Of a stretch of 61,774 bases of DNA, positions 34,537-46,216 are shown piece after piece (positions within the stretch are counted from its first letter, which is position 1; each line of letters starts with the position of its first letter). The notes under the pieces are model-generated. The model was not told where the DNA came from. It ran no database searches and saw nothing but the letters and a program-made list of their open reading frames with translations. The DNA is from Zancudomyces culisetae (Eukaryota > Kickxellomycota > Harpellomycetes > Harpellales > Legeriomycetaceae). A program made the position numbers and the translations under genes. Where the stretch lies: NCBI GenBank assembly GCA_001969505.1, contig LSSK01000104.1:10128-71901 (forward strand), read 5' to 3'.

Positions 34537-36136
34537 CTACTTGTCTTTGCACTTTTTGTTTGCGAGGAATAGTGAGAGCTTTGACATTCGAGTTCTTTTC
34601 TTATCTTCATATCCATCTTGACCATGTTCATGGCTACGGTTTTCTTGGAGCGGATCAAGTGATACATTAGTAATACAGGGTTTGGTAGTTGAATTTGATG
34701 TAGTTGATTTATCATCCATGTTTGTTGAAGCAAGGATCTTAGGTTGGTCAGATTTTGCAGACTCAGTACCTGTTTTTTTTTCGTTTCGATTATCATTCAC
34801 CTCTGAAGGTTCAAGGCTATATGTATAGGATTTTGTATGTATCAAGGTTTTTATGTGATTAAAGAAGGCATTCATGCTGTTTTTCGGTCTTATAAACTCA
34901 AAATTTGGGTTTGTCGCCTGTTTCCCCATTATTGTCATTTCCAAGTAGTTTGCTTTGCTCGCATCCTCCATCACAAACTTTGCGGTTTTGTAGATTAACA
35001 GAAAATGTCTTTTGGTTTTGGGATAGTCTATCCCAACTGGTATTGTCATCCCCATATATGTTCCTTCTATCTGTAACTCTCTATCCGAGTTTTTCGTTTG
35101 TAGGTCAGTGTCGGAATTAGCTAAAGGTTCGTTCTTTGACTCTTCGTTAAGATTGTGCTCATTTTGTTGTGAATTATAATCAAACTGGAATTTTGCGTAT
35201 CGTTTAATCTTCTCCTCCTCTATGAAACATTAATGGAATTTGAGTATTTCTACTAAATATATCAAGCTAATAGATACTTAAAGGAATTAAATAGAATAAA
35301 ATCAAGAAATGTAGATATAAAAGTATACGAATATCAAATCTTTTCTTTTTATCTGCAACTACCATCACCCCCTCTCTCCCCTTCCCCCAATATTTTATAA
35401 AGTTGGCTATTCTTTTACCTGCAATCCTAAGTTCCTCAGACATATTATCATCGGATGTATCTTTGAGTCCCGCGAATCTTTTAGCATAGAGTTTCCTTTC
35501 CAGATCTTGGTTACATTTTCTGTTTCTTCCATGTTTTTCCACTTTGTTTGTGCTATTGAGAATCTCGAGGACGTGTAGATCTGGTTTTATGAATTTTGAA
35601 TAGGTTGAACCCAAAAGTAAATTTCTAACATCGAATCTATGTACGGACGACTAAATTTTAGACGAGTATTTCAAGCTTTTTTGCTTTTAACTATACACAA
35701 AAATACCCTTTTTCTCCGTTTCCTTTTCCTTTTCCGTTTTTGTTTCTGTTTCTGTTTCAATTTTCTTATTTTTGTCATTTAATGAATATATATGGAGCCA
35801 CAATAATTACCTATCCACGAGTATCTGATCTTTGCTGTTAATTATGTTTACATTTACAAGAAAGTTGTCATTTTCACAGTGTTTGAACAGGTCGCTTTCG
35901 ATACCAAATGCAGACATCTCTCGCAAGTTTTTATGATGACAACTTCTTGAGTTGGGAAGAGCAAGTTCTTGAAAAGAACCGTCCGAATAGCTGTCATTAT
36001 CACTTTCACTTTCAGTCTCACTTTTACATTGTGAGTCTAGATGCTTTGAAGTTTTGAATTTGGATTCGGATGCAAACTCGGGCTCGGGTTCGGATTGGGA
36101 TTCGGAATCCTCCATGTATTCGTTCAAGTATTCCAT
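34537..36136 (-). CDS. SWAP-family splicing regulator (DRY_EERY + SURP), three exons
   Basis: Exons (complement): 35811-36136, 35419-35636 and 34537-35219. Introns are 174 and 199 bp, and the product is 408 residues. Residues 1-107 are acidic and Ser/Glu-rich. The first join creates LVDRFDVRNLLL, the DRY part of the DRY_EERY domain of suppressor-of-white-apricot proteins. The second join gives IAEEEKIKRYAKFQFDY, its EERY part. A SURP module follows at about 251-308 (conserved I-x-K-T-A-x-F-V and NPNFEF). The C-terminal 100 residues are Ser/Asn/Lys-rich without a real RS domain. SURP proteins bind SF1 or other splicing factors, and SWAP relatives tune alternative splicing. The family is missing from S. 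cerevisiae, so its presence fits an intron-rich yeast. It ends 134 bp from the convergent RRM gene. Confidence 0.85.
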
Positions 36137-36885
36137 GCCTACAATACTGTGTTATAAACTCATGTCCCTATCCCTCCAAAAAAAATCTGTAATCCAACAA
36201 AAAACGATCCCAAGAGTTTGTATTCAACGGTTAATTCGAGTGAAATACCTTTTACTTTTAGTATTGAAGTTTGTATTCACAACGGCTGAATTGATTACGA
36301 ATCTTGAAGCTGCAGTATTCTAGCTATTTTTGATGCCAATCGACTTTTTCTTTGGATTTAATATATATACATCGTTTTTATATTTTTTTGTTTTCGGGAT
36401 GTAATGACAAAAAAAAATTAATTAACGAGTTGCGAATAAAAACTACTTTGTAATACCCCCTCCTTCCCCTTCCCCTTCCCCTTGATCATTTAGTATTTTC
36501 GAATGAACTAAAAAAAAAGAAAAAAATAATTTTCTAGTATCAAAACTTGAATTAAATGTTTTAAATTTATTCTTTTATAAATCTCAAACAACAGTATAAA
36601 AAATATAATTCAGAACTACAGGTAAAGCCGAGAGACATATAAAAAACACCATCATCATAAAACAACATTGTTTTGAGAGTATGGTGGCAAAAGAATTAAC
36701 TGGGTGGACAAAGCAAAGACGACAGAATTTGTAGTTTTATTCGATACAAGACCGCCAAAAAATGAATAATAATTTACACATACAATACACAATGTCCTAG
36801 TGCAAAAAGACTAAAAAAGAAAAAAGTAAGAGAAAAAAATAGAGAAATACAAAAGAAGACAGAGCAGGGTTGGAAAACAAGAAGA
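36137..36885. other. Intergenic, no gene seen
   Basis: About 750 bp upstream of the SWAP-family gene and downstream of SFP1. A C/T-rich cluster with repeated CTTCCC lies at about 36458-36483. Confidence 0.6.
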
Positions 36886-38418
36886 TCAGCATAAACTACC
36901 ATCAGATGCAACTTCAGCCTTGGGTGTAGCGTAAACGTTGTCGTCGGGGCAAGAGTTGCTAAGACTGTGGTTGTGAACCATGTGATATTTCAGGCCGTTG
37001 AGGTTTTTATAAGCTCTGAAACATTCAGGAACCAGACACTTGAAAGGCTTGTTGTAGTCAGCAAATATTTTTTTGTGGCCATGGATACTGTGGTACTTAA
37101 GGCCGTTTGCGTTTTTGTAGGATCTGGCACAGCCAGGAACGGGGCATTTGTAAGGTTTTGGGTCAGAAGAAGAAGAAATATCAGCGATTATTGAAGAGGT
37201 TTCAGTACTTGAGAGCTCACAATCGGACTTTTCATCAGTATCTAGAAGAAGATTAGCGTTTAATAAAGAAACTGGCTTATTTACAGGCGAAGGGTTGGCA
37301 GTGCTGGAAGTACTCTGTTTGTATGAGTTCAGGCGAGAATAGCCACGATTTGTTTTAATGTACAAGTTGTTTCCATTTATGTGCGATTTCTTGGTGGCGC
37401 CAGAGAAGAAGAGGTCGGTAGAGCTCACCAGATTGTGCAGGATATCATCATCGTATAAACAAGTGGGGATAAAAGGATAGTCTATGGTTGTAGCGCTTTC
37501 CTGGATCTGGATACTTGGCTCCTTGAGTCTGTCATTGTCATTGTCATTGTCATTGGTTATACTGTCCTCGGCCTCGCTAGTGATGGCAGTGTGAGATCCC
37601 GTCTCTTCCAAAAAATCCACAGGTGCCACAGGGCTGTTCTCGAAAAAGCTTCCAAAAAGAATACTTTCTTCAGTTGGTGAATTCACAATCGACTCAATAA
37701 GTGTCTCGCTGGGGCTTATGATTGGCGTTTTTAAGTTTAGCCTGGCCCTACCTGTCTTTGCCCCAACATGTCGCCTGGTTAGTCCCAATTCATCAGAGCT
37801 TTCGGGTCCCATGTTGTCAAAAACAACCCTTTGCCGTTTGGCTCCCATATACTCCCCGTCAGATCCACGCATAAAATCTCTGGAGCTCTTCCGCTTCTTG
37901 TATGTGCCACTACCAGGGAGCGTGTTAAAGGCGCTCCACTGGTATTTTTTGTTGCTAAAATCTCTCTGTCCAGCATTTATAAAAACATCGTGTGGCTTGA
38001 CCGTTTTTACAGTAGTACTGTTAGTAATACTTCCAGAAAGTCTTGCTCCCAGATTAAATATGTTTCTTAGCTGCTCCAAAGATAGTTGTGGGAGCAAAAT
38101 GTTGTCGACATCAAAGCTTGAGCTTTTGCTCCGCCTTTCGGGACTACGCATGCTGTTAGAATCCTTTCTAGCGTTGAGTGTGTTGTCATCCCCAACTATC
38201 ACATGACAATCTTCGTAATGTTGAAGAAGTTGATGCATATCTTCAAGAATATGCCCACAACAGCTAAAGTTTTTGCATATATTATTCTCTACCTCCTGAT
38301 ATCCATAGATATCATCATCTGTGCCCTTGATATCTGCCTCGTTGCGGGTACCAACTTCTAATGCACTGCTGCTGGCCCAGCCGCTGTCATTTGCCTTTTC
38401 CTCTGGTATTGGTGACAT
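36886..38418 (-). CDS. SFP1: Sfp1-type zinc-finger transcription factor
   Basis: A 510-residue nuclear regulator. Two C2H2 fingers lie near the C-terminus (about 421-448 and 457-484), both with the YKNxNGLKYH core characteristic of Sfp1. A degenerate N-terminal finger (CCGHILEDMHQLLQHYEDCH, about 53-72) matches the third finger of the family. The middle is Ser/Thr/Asn/Asp-rich with an acidic Asn-Asp repeat near 293-299. Sfp1 is a TORC1-controlled activator of ribosome-biogenesis and ribosomal-protein genes. In yeast the two C-terminal fingers are separated by a long linker; here the linker is only some nine residues. A CTG codon at 36991-36993 encodes the conserved Leu of NGLKYH, supporting the standard code. 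Confidence 0.9.
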   Translation of the reverse strand: MSPIPEEKANDSGWASSSALEVGTRNEADIKGTDDDIYGYQEVENNICKNFSCCGHILEDMHQLLQHYEDCHVIVGDDNTLNARKDSNSMRSPERRSKSSSFDVDNILLPQLSLEQLRNIFNLGARLSGSITNSTTVKTVKPHDVFINAGQRDFSNKKYQWSAFNTLPGSGTYKKRKSSRDFMRGSDGEYMGAKRQRVVFDNMGPESSDELGLTRRHVGAKTGRARLNLKTPIISPSETLIESIVNSPTEESILFGSFFENSPVAPVDFLEETGSHTAITSEAEDSITNDNDNDNDRLKEPSIQIQESATTIDYPFIPTCLYDDDILHNLVSSTDLFFSGATKKSHINGNNLYIKTNRGYSRLNSYKQSTSSTANPSPVNKPVSLLNANLLLDTDEKSDCELSSTETSSIIADISSSSDPKPYKCPVPGCARSYKNANGLKYHSIHGHKKIFADYNKPFKCLVPECFRAYKNLNGLKYHMVHNHSLSNSCPDDNVYATPKAEVASDGSLC

Positions 38419-41400
38419 TGTTTATTCATATACCCAACCCTCTGTATCTACTAATTATTTCTTCAACAGTAAAGTTTATACTTTTTTCCAAACTCAGCAA
38501 AAACCGTGGGTTTTATTTTTCAGTTTAGTATCTCTTTTTTTTTTTTGTAGCTTTAGCTGTGGCCCGTAGACAAAGGTTTGGTACAATTTTTTGGAGACGT
38601 GAGCTATTTTCTTGTTGCTTTGGTTTCAGTTACCCCAGAGAAGCCAATGTGTCGAGTATTGCTTTAATTTTATTTCTTATGTTTTTGCGCCTTTACAGAT
38701 GCTTTTCGTGTGTAAGGTGTCACTCTTTGATAAATTATTAAAAATGTACAATAACTAGAAGTGATATTCTGAACACCGTGTGGTTCATCTATTACTTCTC
38801 CAAACTTTATAGTCTGTAAAAATGTACATAAAAATGAAATCCCCCCTGTTTTAATACTTTCGTTTTTCTTTTTGAGCTAAATCAAACCTAGAAGCCCCCG
38901 CTTTACTATGAATCTACTAATAAAACAAGAGAATTTAGATTAAAAATAGTAAATCAGCATAATCAAAAAAAAAAAGCGAGGAATCAATTTTTTTTTCTTT
39001 TTCTGTAGTTTGGGATTATGGTTATTTATAATTCTTTCTCCGCTATTGACCTGTCTTTTTGCACTATACTTTTTGCATTTTTATACTAGTACTGAGCTGC
39101 ATCAAAATGCCGCTCAAAGGTTGACCTGTAAAAGGGTATTTATAAACTCGGCAAATAAACAAGAATCCAGAACTAAGTAACGTTTGCGTAAAAGGCTGCT
39201 GTTGGACAGGAAGGCTAGTACCAGCATATCTGAAGCCCCGAGCTATCCGGTGTCCTTGGCCAGGCTAAAAAGAAATTACTTTGTTTTTCCCAACTTACAA
39301 ATTTGGATGTCATTTTGTTTTGCCCAGCAAGCAATATTTCCCGTTGTTGGCTAAACTGTGCCTTTTAATTCGATATAAATAGGGAATACTGTAAACCCAT
39401 TGGTTATAGCTGAGAATGTGACCAAGTTATTTATTATCCAAATTCAAAGTAATTTTTACTTACATGAATTTTGTGCTGTTAATTGTTTATCCCTAATTAA
39501 ATAAGCGTCAATTATACTAAAATATCTTTGTGCCCGAATCCTACAAAAATAACTAAACAAACGCTGATTGTACTTGATTAGTGATTTTCAATTGAAACTT
39601 TTAATTGTTTAAATCGCCAATCTTGTAGACTAAACCTGTAATTACTATTTGGAATTGACCAAGATTCCTTATAAGACAGCTGTTTAGCGATATTTTTGAA
39701 ATGAAATAGCATTTATGGAACAATCAGCCTAGCATACCTTGCAAGGCTACGCTAAGTAGGATAGAATTAGTCAGGGCTATAAGCTCGTTAAATTTAGATA
39801 AATAAATAAAAGTACATTCCCCCCCCCAAATAGTGCAGCACAGATAATGGCGCTCTTTCGCGTACAGCTTTCTCAATGTTTATCACTCTTAATTGATTTT
39901 TTTATCCACTCTCATATAACTCTTTTTAGCACTAGGATTGTCTTGATTAACCCCAGCAAACACCCGTTAAATTCAACACCTCATTGCAGTAAACTTGCAT
40001 TTTCAAGCTACTGAATATAATAGCTCTTTTCATATTGAGGTATTTAACAACAAGCCAAAAGTTTTTGGCCATGCATGATCGATATAAAAAAATAAAATAA
40101 AAATCAATAAAATATACGTCTACTCTTGTAGAAAAGAAGTGCAAAAAAAAAACATGTCAAATTTATTAAAATATCATATTGTGGACAGAATGGTACTTGT
40201 TCATTTTTGCTACTATTACCTATGAAGATTGTATTCCAACACAATACTTAATATTTATTATTTCATGTTTCCCCTCAGTTTGCTTATGAATAACACCAAC
40301 TATGACATCCGTCACTTTAAAAAAAAAAACAATTGAATTCCCAAACCAGGGCCATGTAGAATATTGGTTCTATTTTCTCCCCCATTTCCCTCTATTTTTT
40401 TTATTTGCTTCTATTATAGTACGCATGTTTTTGCATGAATTTAATAGACCTTGATCTATGTATAAAAAAAACTAATGAAAATGAAAACTGAATTGCATTT
40501 GGATGTTAACCATACCATTTCCTCTTCAAGTTAGTATGCCATTCATAAACTTGTAACCAAATTGAAATTGTAATATTATAAACCAAGTCAAAACTTGATG
40601 AAAATGGTTTTTATAATAAAAAGCGCAGCAGAAAAAGGAAAAGAAAATACAAAACTAGTAGTAAAATGCTGCGCCTATTTGTCCTGCACCTATACTATTG
40701 GCCACTATTAGGCGCCTATGCGTCTGCATCTTTAACTTTATCTGCACTTGCATCCGCATCCGCATCCGCATCTGTAATTGCATTCTTCCTTCCCCCAACT
40801 ATAGGCTTGCTGTACTATTTTTGTTCGATTCCGGATTCCATGGAAATATCAAATCAGCCTTTATTTTTCATTACCGCGCTTTAGTAATCATCAATTATAT
40901 TAATGATTATACACTTAAATTGGGGGGAAATTAGACCAAGTATGAACACACTGCCAGAATACCACCCACCTGCTTGTAGTTTCTCTTGGTATATCTAGAA
41001 ACGTCAACTTCACTTTCTTTGAACGCAATGAAACAAAAAGGAAAATCTGTTATTTGATTCTAAAACCTTTTTATGCTGACGCCATCTATTCATTTAACTT
41101 TGATATTGATCTAATGCAAAAGAGAAAATAAATATTTTATTCAGTGATTTAAGGATGTTCGTCTTGATGTTATTTTCTTTGTGTCTTTTAATTTTAATTT
41201 TTCTTTTTGTTTTTGTTTTTGTTTTTGTTTTTCTATTCACGTGAAGAATAGCGGTCAGGATTTTTGATGAAATAGTACTTGGGTAATTTGTGAGTTTTCT
41301 GGGTGTACTGCTCATTATGCAATTTCATGCTAATCAATGAACCAAACCACTTTTTATAAATGACACCAAAGCCATATTTTTGTATTATTGACGAACGTGT

Positions 41401-44188
41401 TGATGCAAGCTGGTGCTAATTAACAATAAATGGACGGGAAAAAAATATGTAAATGCAAATTAATACCAAAAAAACCCCACATACAAGTTAACTAAAAAAT
41501 ATTATGTTTGAATTTATTTTTTTTTATTTTTTTATTATTTTTAGCCCTTTTTGTTATTATTATAAATTTGCATTTCCAAATAATCAAAAACAAGCAATTA
41601 TGTAAGCCTCAATTCCGTTAATGGTAATATTAAATATTTTCAAAAAAATAATAGAAAAAGAATCGATAAATTCCATGTATGTCGATTAGTAGACTTATCC
41701 TGATTCATTCAAATTGGCTGTCCCTTGACTTTTTAGATTAAACTAGTTATTAGATGCGTAATTAGTTATAGTGTTTATTTAGAATCTGTTGGATGTTTTT
41801 GCCTACCAGAATTTACACAAATCGCCACTCCTTTAAGCACTACCAAGTGCTTCTGTTGATTTACCAAAAATAGATACATATAGTTGTGATTTGCCGTTGA
41901 TTTAAAATGTATGAGGAAGTGTATACATGATTTTCATGTGATTTACTCGTGAATATCGAGCAACTGTCCAATAATTAATTTTAATATACCAGAAACATCC
42001 AAGATTATCAAATCCTCAAAAGAATGTTGTTTTTTCTTTGTGGAACAAAGTACACACAAGCACATAAAAGACAGGAGTTTAGATGATAGTAAATATCCTG
42101 CAATATACGCAGGTCCGAGAAAAACGAGCGCTGTAGTTTTGCTCATTTACTAGAATCCCTGCCACCTTTCATCATTCTGCACTTTGCACTTTGCACTTTG
42201 CACTCTGGATTCCTCAACTCCCACACCTCAATTCCAAGATGATTTATGTCACTGAATTATACTATACAAAAGCGAGATTCACCTCTTGGGTTTTTGGATT
42301 TACTGTATTTGTTTGTATCTCCTATTTGAGTAAGAAACTGTATCTTACTGAATGAATCTGCTGAGAGTAATTGGTTTATCAGAAGGATGATGCAACCCTA
42401 ATACTTGTGTAATTTGGATATATCGCACTTTAATTTATCTTTTCCCATGCTCTAAATCAAAAAGATGTACAAGAAAACAGGTTTCACGCGTGAATTGTGT
42501 TTCATTTACGTGTTTAGTATAATACGAATCCTATGTTTTTTTCTTTTTATTACCATTTCTCTTGGCTAAATCATCAAGTATCAGCAAAAAAAATCCCAGT
42601 TGTAGTTGCTAGTATCAGCTTAAAGTGACATACTCCTTAAAATCCGCAACTAAAATATACGACACCACTTTAATTTTGTTTTTATCAGATGCTGTCTCAA
42701 TAGGATAAGTATTAAATCTGTTATGGCTTTATACTTGGTGATAACACTCATATATTTATTTTTTCAACGTCCATATGCTTTTCCAAGTATATATACACAT
42801 GTATTCGCTTATTTGGGATCCAACACTGTTTCTTTTGAAGAGATTTTTAAAAAAAGCAAACAAACACCAAAACCCAATCAATGCCCTTTTTGTGTACTCA
42901 AACAAAGTCACTGCTGTGAGGAGTCAGAAATCGAGAAATCGATCTATTAGAAATTAGAGAAAATGGCGGATGTGAATATCAATAAGAAATGTGTAAAATC
43001 TTGTAATGCACCGAATAATTAAAATTGTTTTTTGTATATCTAGCTTAGCTCATAGATACATACACAGTAAATCAAACATGTGAGGTAGGTAGCGGATTCG
43101 AAAAACTGATATTAAATCTAATATATATATATGTATACATTGGCTAATCAGTTTCATGCTGGTTTAATTAGATGGCTTATTGTATGTATTTATGCCTTAT
43201 TTCTGAGGTTGATTGTATAACAGGTAAAATTGTATCATATTTTTGAAAACCAAGTACATAATTGAATTACGTATACACATACTTGTAAAGTCAAAGTATA
43301 TGAAATATCCATACACTATAAAGTTCCTTGCCTAACCTTAAGAATGATTTGCATATTCATGTACTCTTCACTTCTCCTTGTCACATAGAACGAGCTTTTC
43401 AGATCATTTGACTTTTTGATATACAATTTTTTTTGTACTGTTCTTTTTTTATATTACTTCATAAATAACAACTCTTTAGACTTACTGAAACAGTACTGTA
43501 TCCAACACCAAACTAGCATACAGTAATAATAAGCAAATAGGTTCTACTTGTGTTGTTCAAAACAAAAATCATTTCTATACACGATTCATTGATTCCTTCC
43601 AGAAGCAGCTTGTACAATGTTGAATAGTAAATTTAGAATTGATCAAAGCATAATTCTTTATTGTGCTAAAAAATATGTTTGAGTACAAACACTATCTCAT
43701 TTTTTATGTTTCCTATACTGTTAAACAATAAAAGGCAAGAAATTGATACCAGAATGAGTGGGGGAGAGGGGGGGGGGGGGAGGAAGGTCACGTTTTCCAG
43801 ACATTTTACTGCCTTGGTTCATCATGATCAATTCACTTTGTAAAGTGAGAAAGTGAGCAGATAAGCACGTGCAGGGACTACATGTTTGAGCATTGACTTT
43901 TATTTTATTACTTTTTTTTTGTGTCTAATAAATACGAAAAAGATCTTTTGGTTATAACAAACCAAAGTAGAGAATGTATAATACTGTATAATGGGAACAT
44001 CTACAACAGCTGGAGATGATAGTCATATTGATAAGAAAAAAATCTCATCAAGGGAAAATGTGTGGACAAAAAAAAGTAATACTGATGCTGGTGCTGGTGC
44101 TGGTGATATAAACTAGTACAGTGAAATGGTACTGGGTAGGAGGGGAGTGTAGAAACTTAAATGGGGAGACCCTCTCTAACTCCAAAGT
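38419..44188. other. Long gene-poor region
   Basis: About 5.8 kb without a supportable gene, the longest in the window. It is AT-rich, with a GC-richer island at about 39185-39275, a C9 run (39819-39827), a 7-bp GCACTTT repeat (about 42176-42206) and a G13 run (43768-43780). Short frames (40666-40884 plus; 41943-42146 minus, hydrophobic, 67 codons from ATG) are the best small-protein candidates but have no recognised family. Confidence 0.5.
42176..42206. repeat. 7-bp tandem repeat (GCACTTT)
   Basis: About four direct copies of GCACTTT in the gene-poor region. Confidence 0.8.
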
Positions 44189-45377
44189 CTAGCACAAACA
44201 AGTACCATCTGAGTTGTCATCACTTGATGATACGTCCACGGTTTTATCGACCTTTTTTCTCCATAAGCTAGGGGTTTCTATAATCTGATGATTTTTGCGT
44301 TGAAAGATTTTAGTAAGTTACACATTTGGCCTAAAATATCCAACTCATCACCTTTTCCTCACTCTATTTTTTCAGAAAAAAAAACAAATATGTTACCTTG
44401 TAAACCAGCTCTTCCATAGCTTGTTGAACGCCGACCTTCGTTTTTGCGCTGCACTCTAAAAATAGCGCATTTTTTAGCCTAGCATATTCCGAACCCTCCT
44501 TTCTGGTGACTTTACGTTCAGCCTCCTAAATTATAGTACAAATCCCAAAATATAAAAGGAGTTGTTAAAATTTTAACATCTGGAATATACTAATGTGTTT
44601 TTTACTAATCTATTGTAAGATTGCACACCTTGTCTATCTTGTTTCCGATGATTATCTTCACAATATCGTCGTTCTCGCAATAGGTATTTAGTTCTTCAAA
44701 CCACTGATTTAAATGTTGAAATGATTCCGCATCGCAAACATCGTATACTAAATTTTAATTAACACCGCTTTTACAGTTATACCGCCGTTTTTTATCTAGC
44801 TTTAGTACATAATGTCAGGAAGAAGTTATGATTAATACCTAAAACAATTCCTTGCGCACCCCTATAATAAGAGGATGTCAACGTTCTAAATCTTTCCTGT
44901 CCTGCAGTATCCTAGTGAAATTTATACCATACAGGTTAGCCGTATTGAATAAAGGGTTGAAATTTAGGCTCATCTTACAAATACAGCATCGATGGCTAGC
45001 AAAAAAAAATGAAATATGACTCACCCATATTGTTAATTTATATTTCTTTTCCTCAATATCAATCAGCTTTACTTTAAAGTCGACACCTAATTGGATATTT
45101 AATGTTTTTCAGTTTTACAAGAGGAATTTATTTACTTTACTTGCTGTTCGAACACATTTTACGACATTTCTTCGCATAATAATACAATATTTATATTTTG
45201 TAAATGGTTATAAAGTGAAAAGTGTGTATTAGTATCTTTGTTTTTACCTATCGTTGGTGTAGATTCACCAGGTGCCAAAAACTCGTCGCTGGTGAAACGA
45301 AGTAGAATAGAGGATTTTCCTACCCCCGAGTCTCCAATCATCAAAAGTTTAAACGTAGCTACAATTTCAGTGTTCAT
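44189..45377 (-). CDS. RAB18: Rab18-type small GTPase, six exons
   Basis: Exons (complement): 45248-45377, 45025-45086, 44839-44911, 44629-44747, 44397-44525 and 44189-44284. Every junction has GT/AG ends and keeps frame; the product is 202 residues. G-motifs are complete: GDSGVGKSS (15-23), the switch I Thr at 42, WDTAGQE (64-70), NKID (124-127) and CSAK (153-156). Subfamily features point to Rab18: GVDFKVK after switch [26 protein letters not shown]-like [10 protein letters not shown], and IIETPSLW in the tail. The C-terminus ends Cys-Leu-Cys, a CxC double geranylgeranylation site. Rab18 acts at the ER and lipid droplets in animals. S. cerevisiae has no orthologue. A CTG at 44406-44408 encodes the conserved Leu of EELV. 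Confidence 0.9.
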
Positions 45378-46072
45378 TATTAATATCTCTGATAAAATCT
45401 ACCTTGGTTTTGGTCTCTATAAAGATTCTAATGCAAAGTAAAACAAAAATATTAAAAATAGTGCTAAATAAGCGGTTCGGAGTTTACTAACAGCTTTAAG
45501 TTGGGTTTGCTGTTTATTTATGTGTATGTGAAAATTTACATGAGTGGTTCAGCTTTCATCATTCCTTTTATAAAAAGAACACAAATGTGGTCAGCTGAGC
45601 TTTTGCAAATACTGCCAAACACTACATTGGTCTCATGTTCATTATTTTTTGCGTGTGCAAACAAAGTGAATTTTGAAACGTATGTCCACAACAGTGATCG
45701 AATTGTTGGCAGTAAAAATAATATAGATACATAAAATGTGACCAGCACTAAGATTGACTTGTGTTAATTAGGGCACAAAAATGGTGCATAGTAGCGGTTA
45801 AGAGGGGAGGGTGGGTGGTATGATGTTAGAATAATCAGCATATAAGGGATTGCTACTGAAATTCACGAGTAACTTGACCGGAAAAACAGTTGCTAGTAGA
45901 TTGGTTGCTAGTAGAGTATTTTGCTACTATCTTATCTTTTGCGTTTCCCAAAAAGTTTAGAAATTCATTTCTCACACTCCAATCAGATATAAATTTTATC
46001 TAATTCCCCATAACTAAGTAAATAGAAATATACAGAGTTAAATATTGGTTTGCGAGAAAGCGTGGAAAAAAC
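45378..46072. other. Divergent region between Rab18 and U4
   Basis: About 700 bp containing the Rab18 promoter and the upstream region of the U4 snRNA gene. A G-rich stretch lies at about 45800-45820. No additional gene seen. Confidence 0.6.
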
Positions 46073-46216
46073 TATTCTTGCGCACGGGTATATCTGCACC
46101 AGTGAAGTACTAACTGAGGTCGGATTATTGCTAATTGCAAACTATACCAATGCCCCGCTACACGACTTCTCCTGAAGGAGTCGGATGGCAATATTTGGAG
46201 CCCCTAAAAGGGCGGT
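46073..46216 (+). ncRNA. U4: U4 spliceosomal snRNA
   Basis: Approximate ends. The sequence shows the U4 order. The 5' U6-pairing stem II strand (TTGCGCACGGG) is followed by the 5' stem-loop with a kink-turn (CCAGTGAAG ... CTGAGG), the binding site of Snu13/15.5K. The highly conserved block ATTATTGCTAATTG comes next, which is the U4 strand of U4/U6 stem I. Then follow CCAATGCCCCGC, a central hairpin (CGACTTCTCC / GGAGTCG), an Sm site (AATATTTGG) and a 3' terminal hairpin (GCCCC / GGGC). U4 delivers U6 to the spliceosome as U4/U6.U5 and is expected to be made by Pol II. The window's many introns need it. Exact ends are uncertain by a few bases. Confidence 0.92.

Noticed and set aside
34419-34796. 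Second minus-strand frame overlapping the SWAP gene
   Set aside because: Shadow of the SURP-protein exon in another frame; the real frame has the domain.
35636-35672. Alternative SWAP exon-2 acceptor (TTTAG at 35651-35655)
   Set aside because: It breaks the frame from exon 1, whereas the CATAG at 35637-35641 joins in frame and recreates the DRY motif.
41943-42146. Hydrophobic 67-codon minus-strand frame from an ATG
   Set aside because: Composition could be chance in AT-rich DNA and no small membrane-protein family fits; noted only as a candidate.
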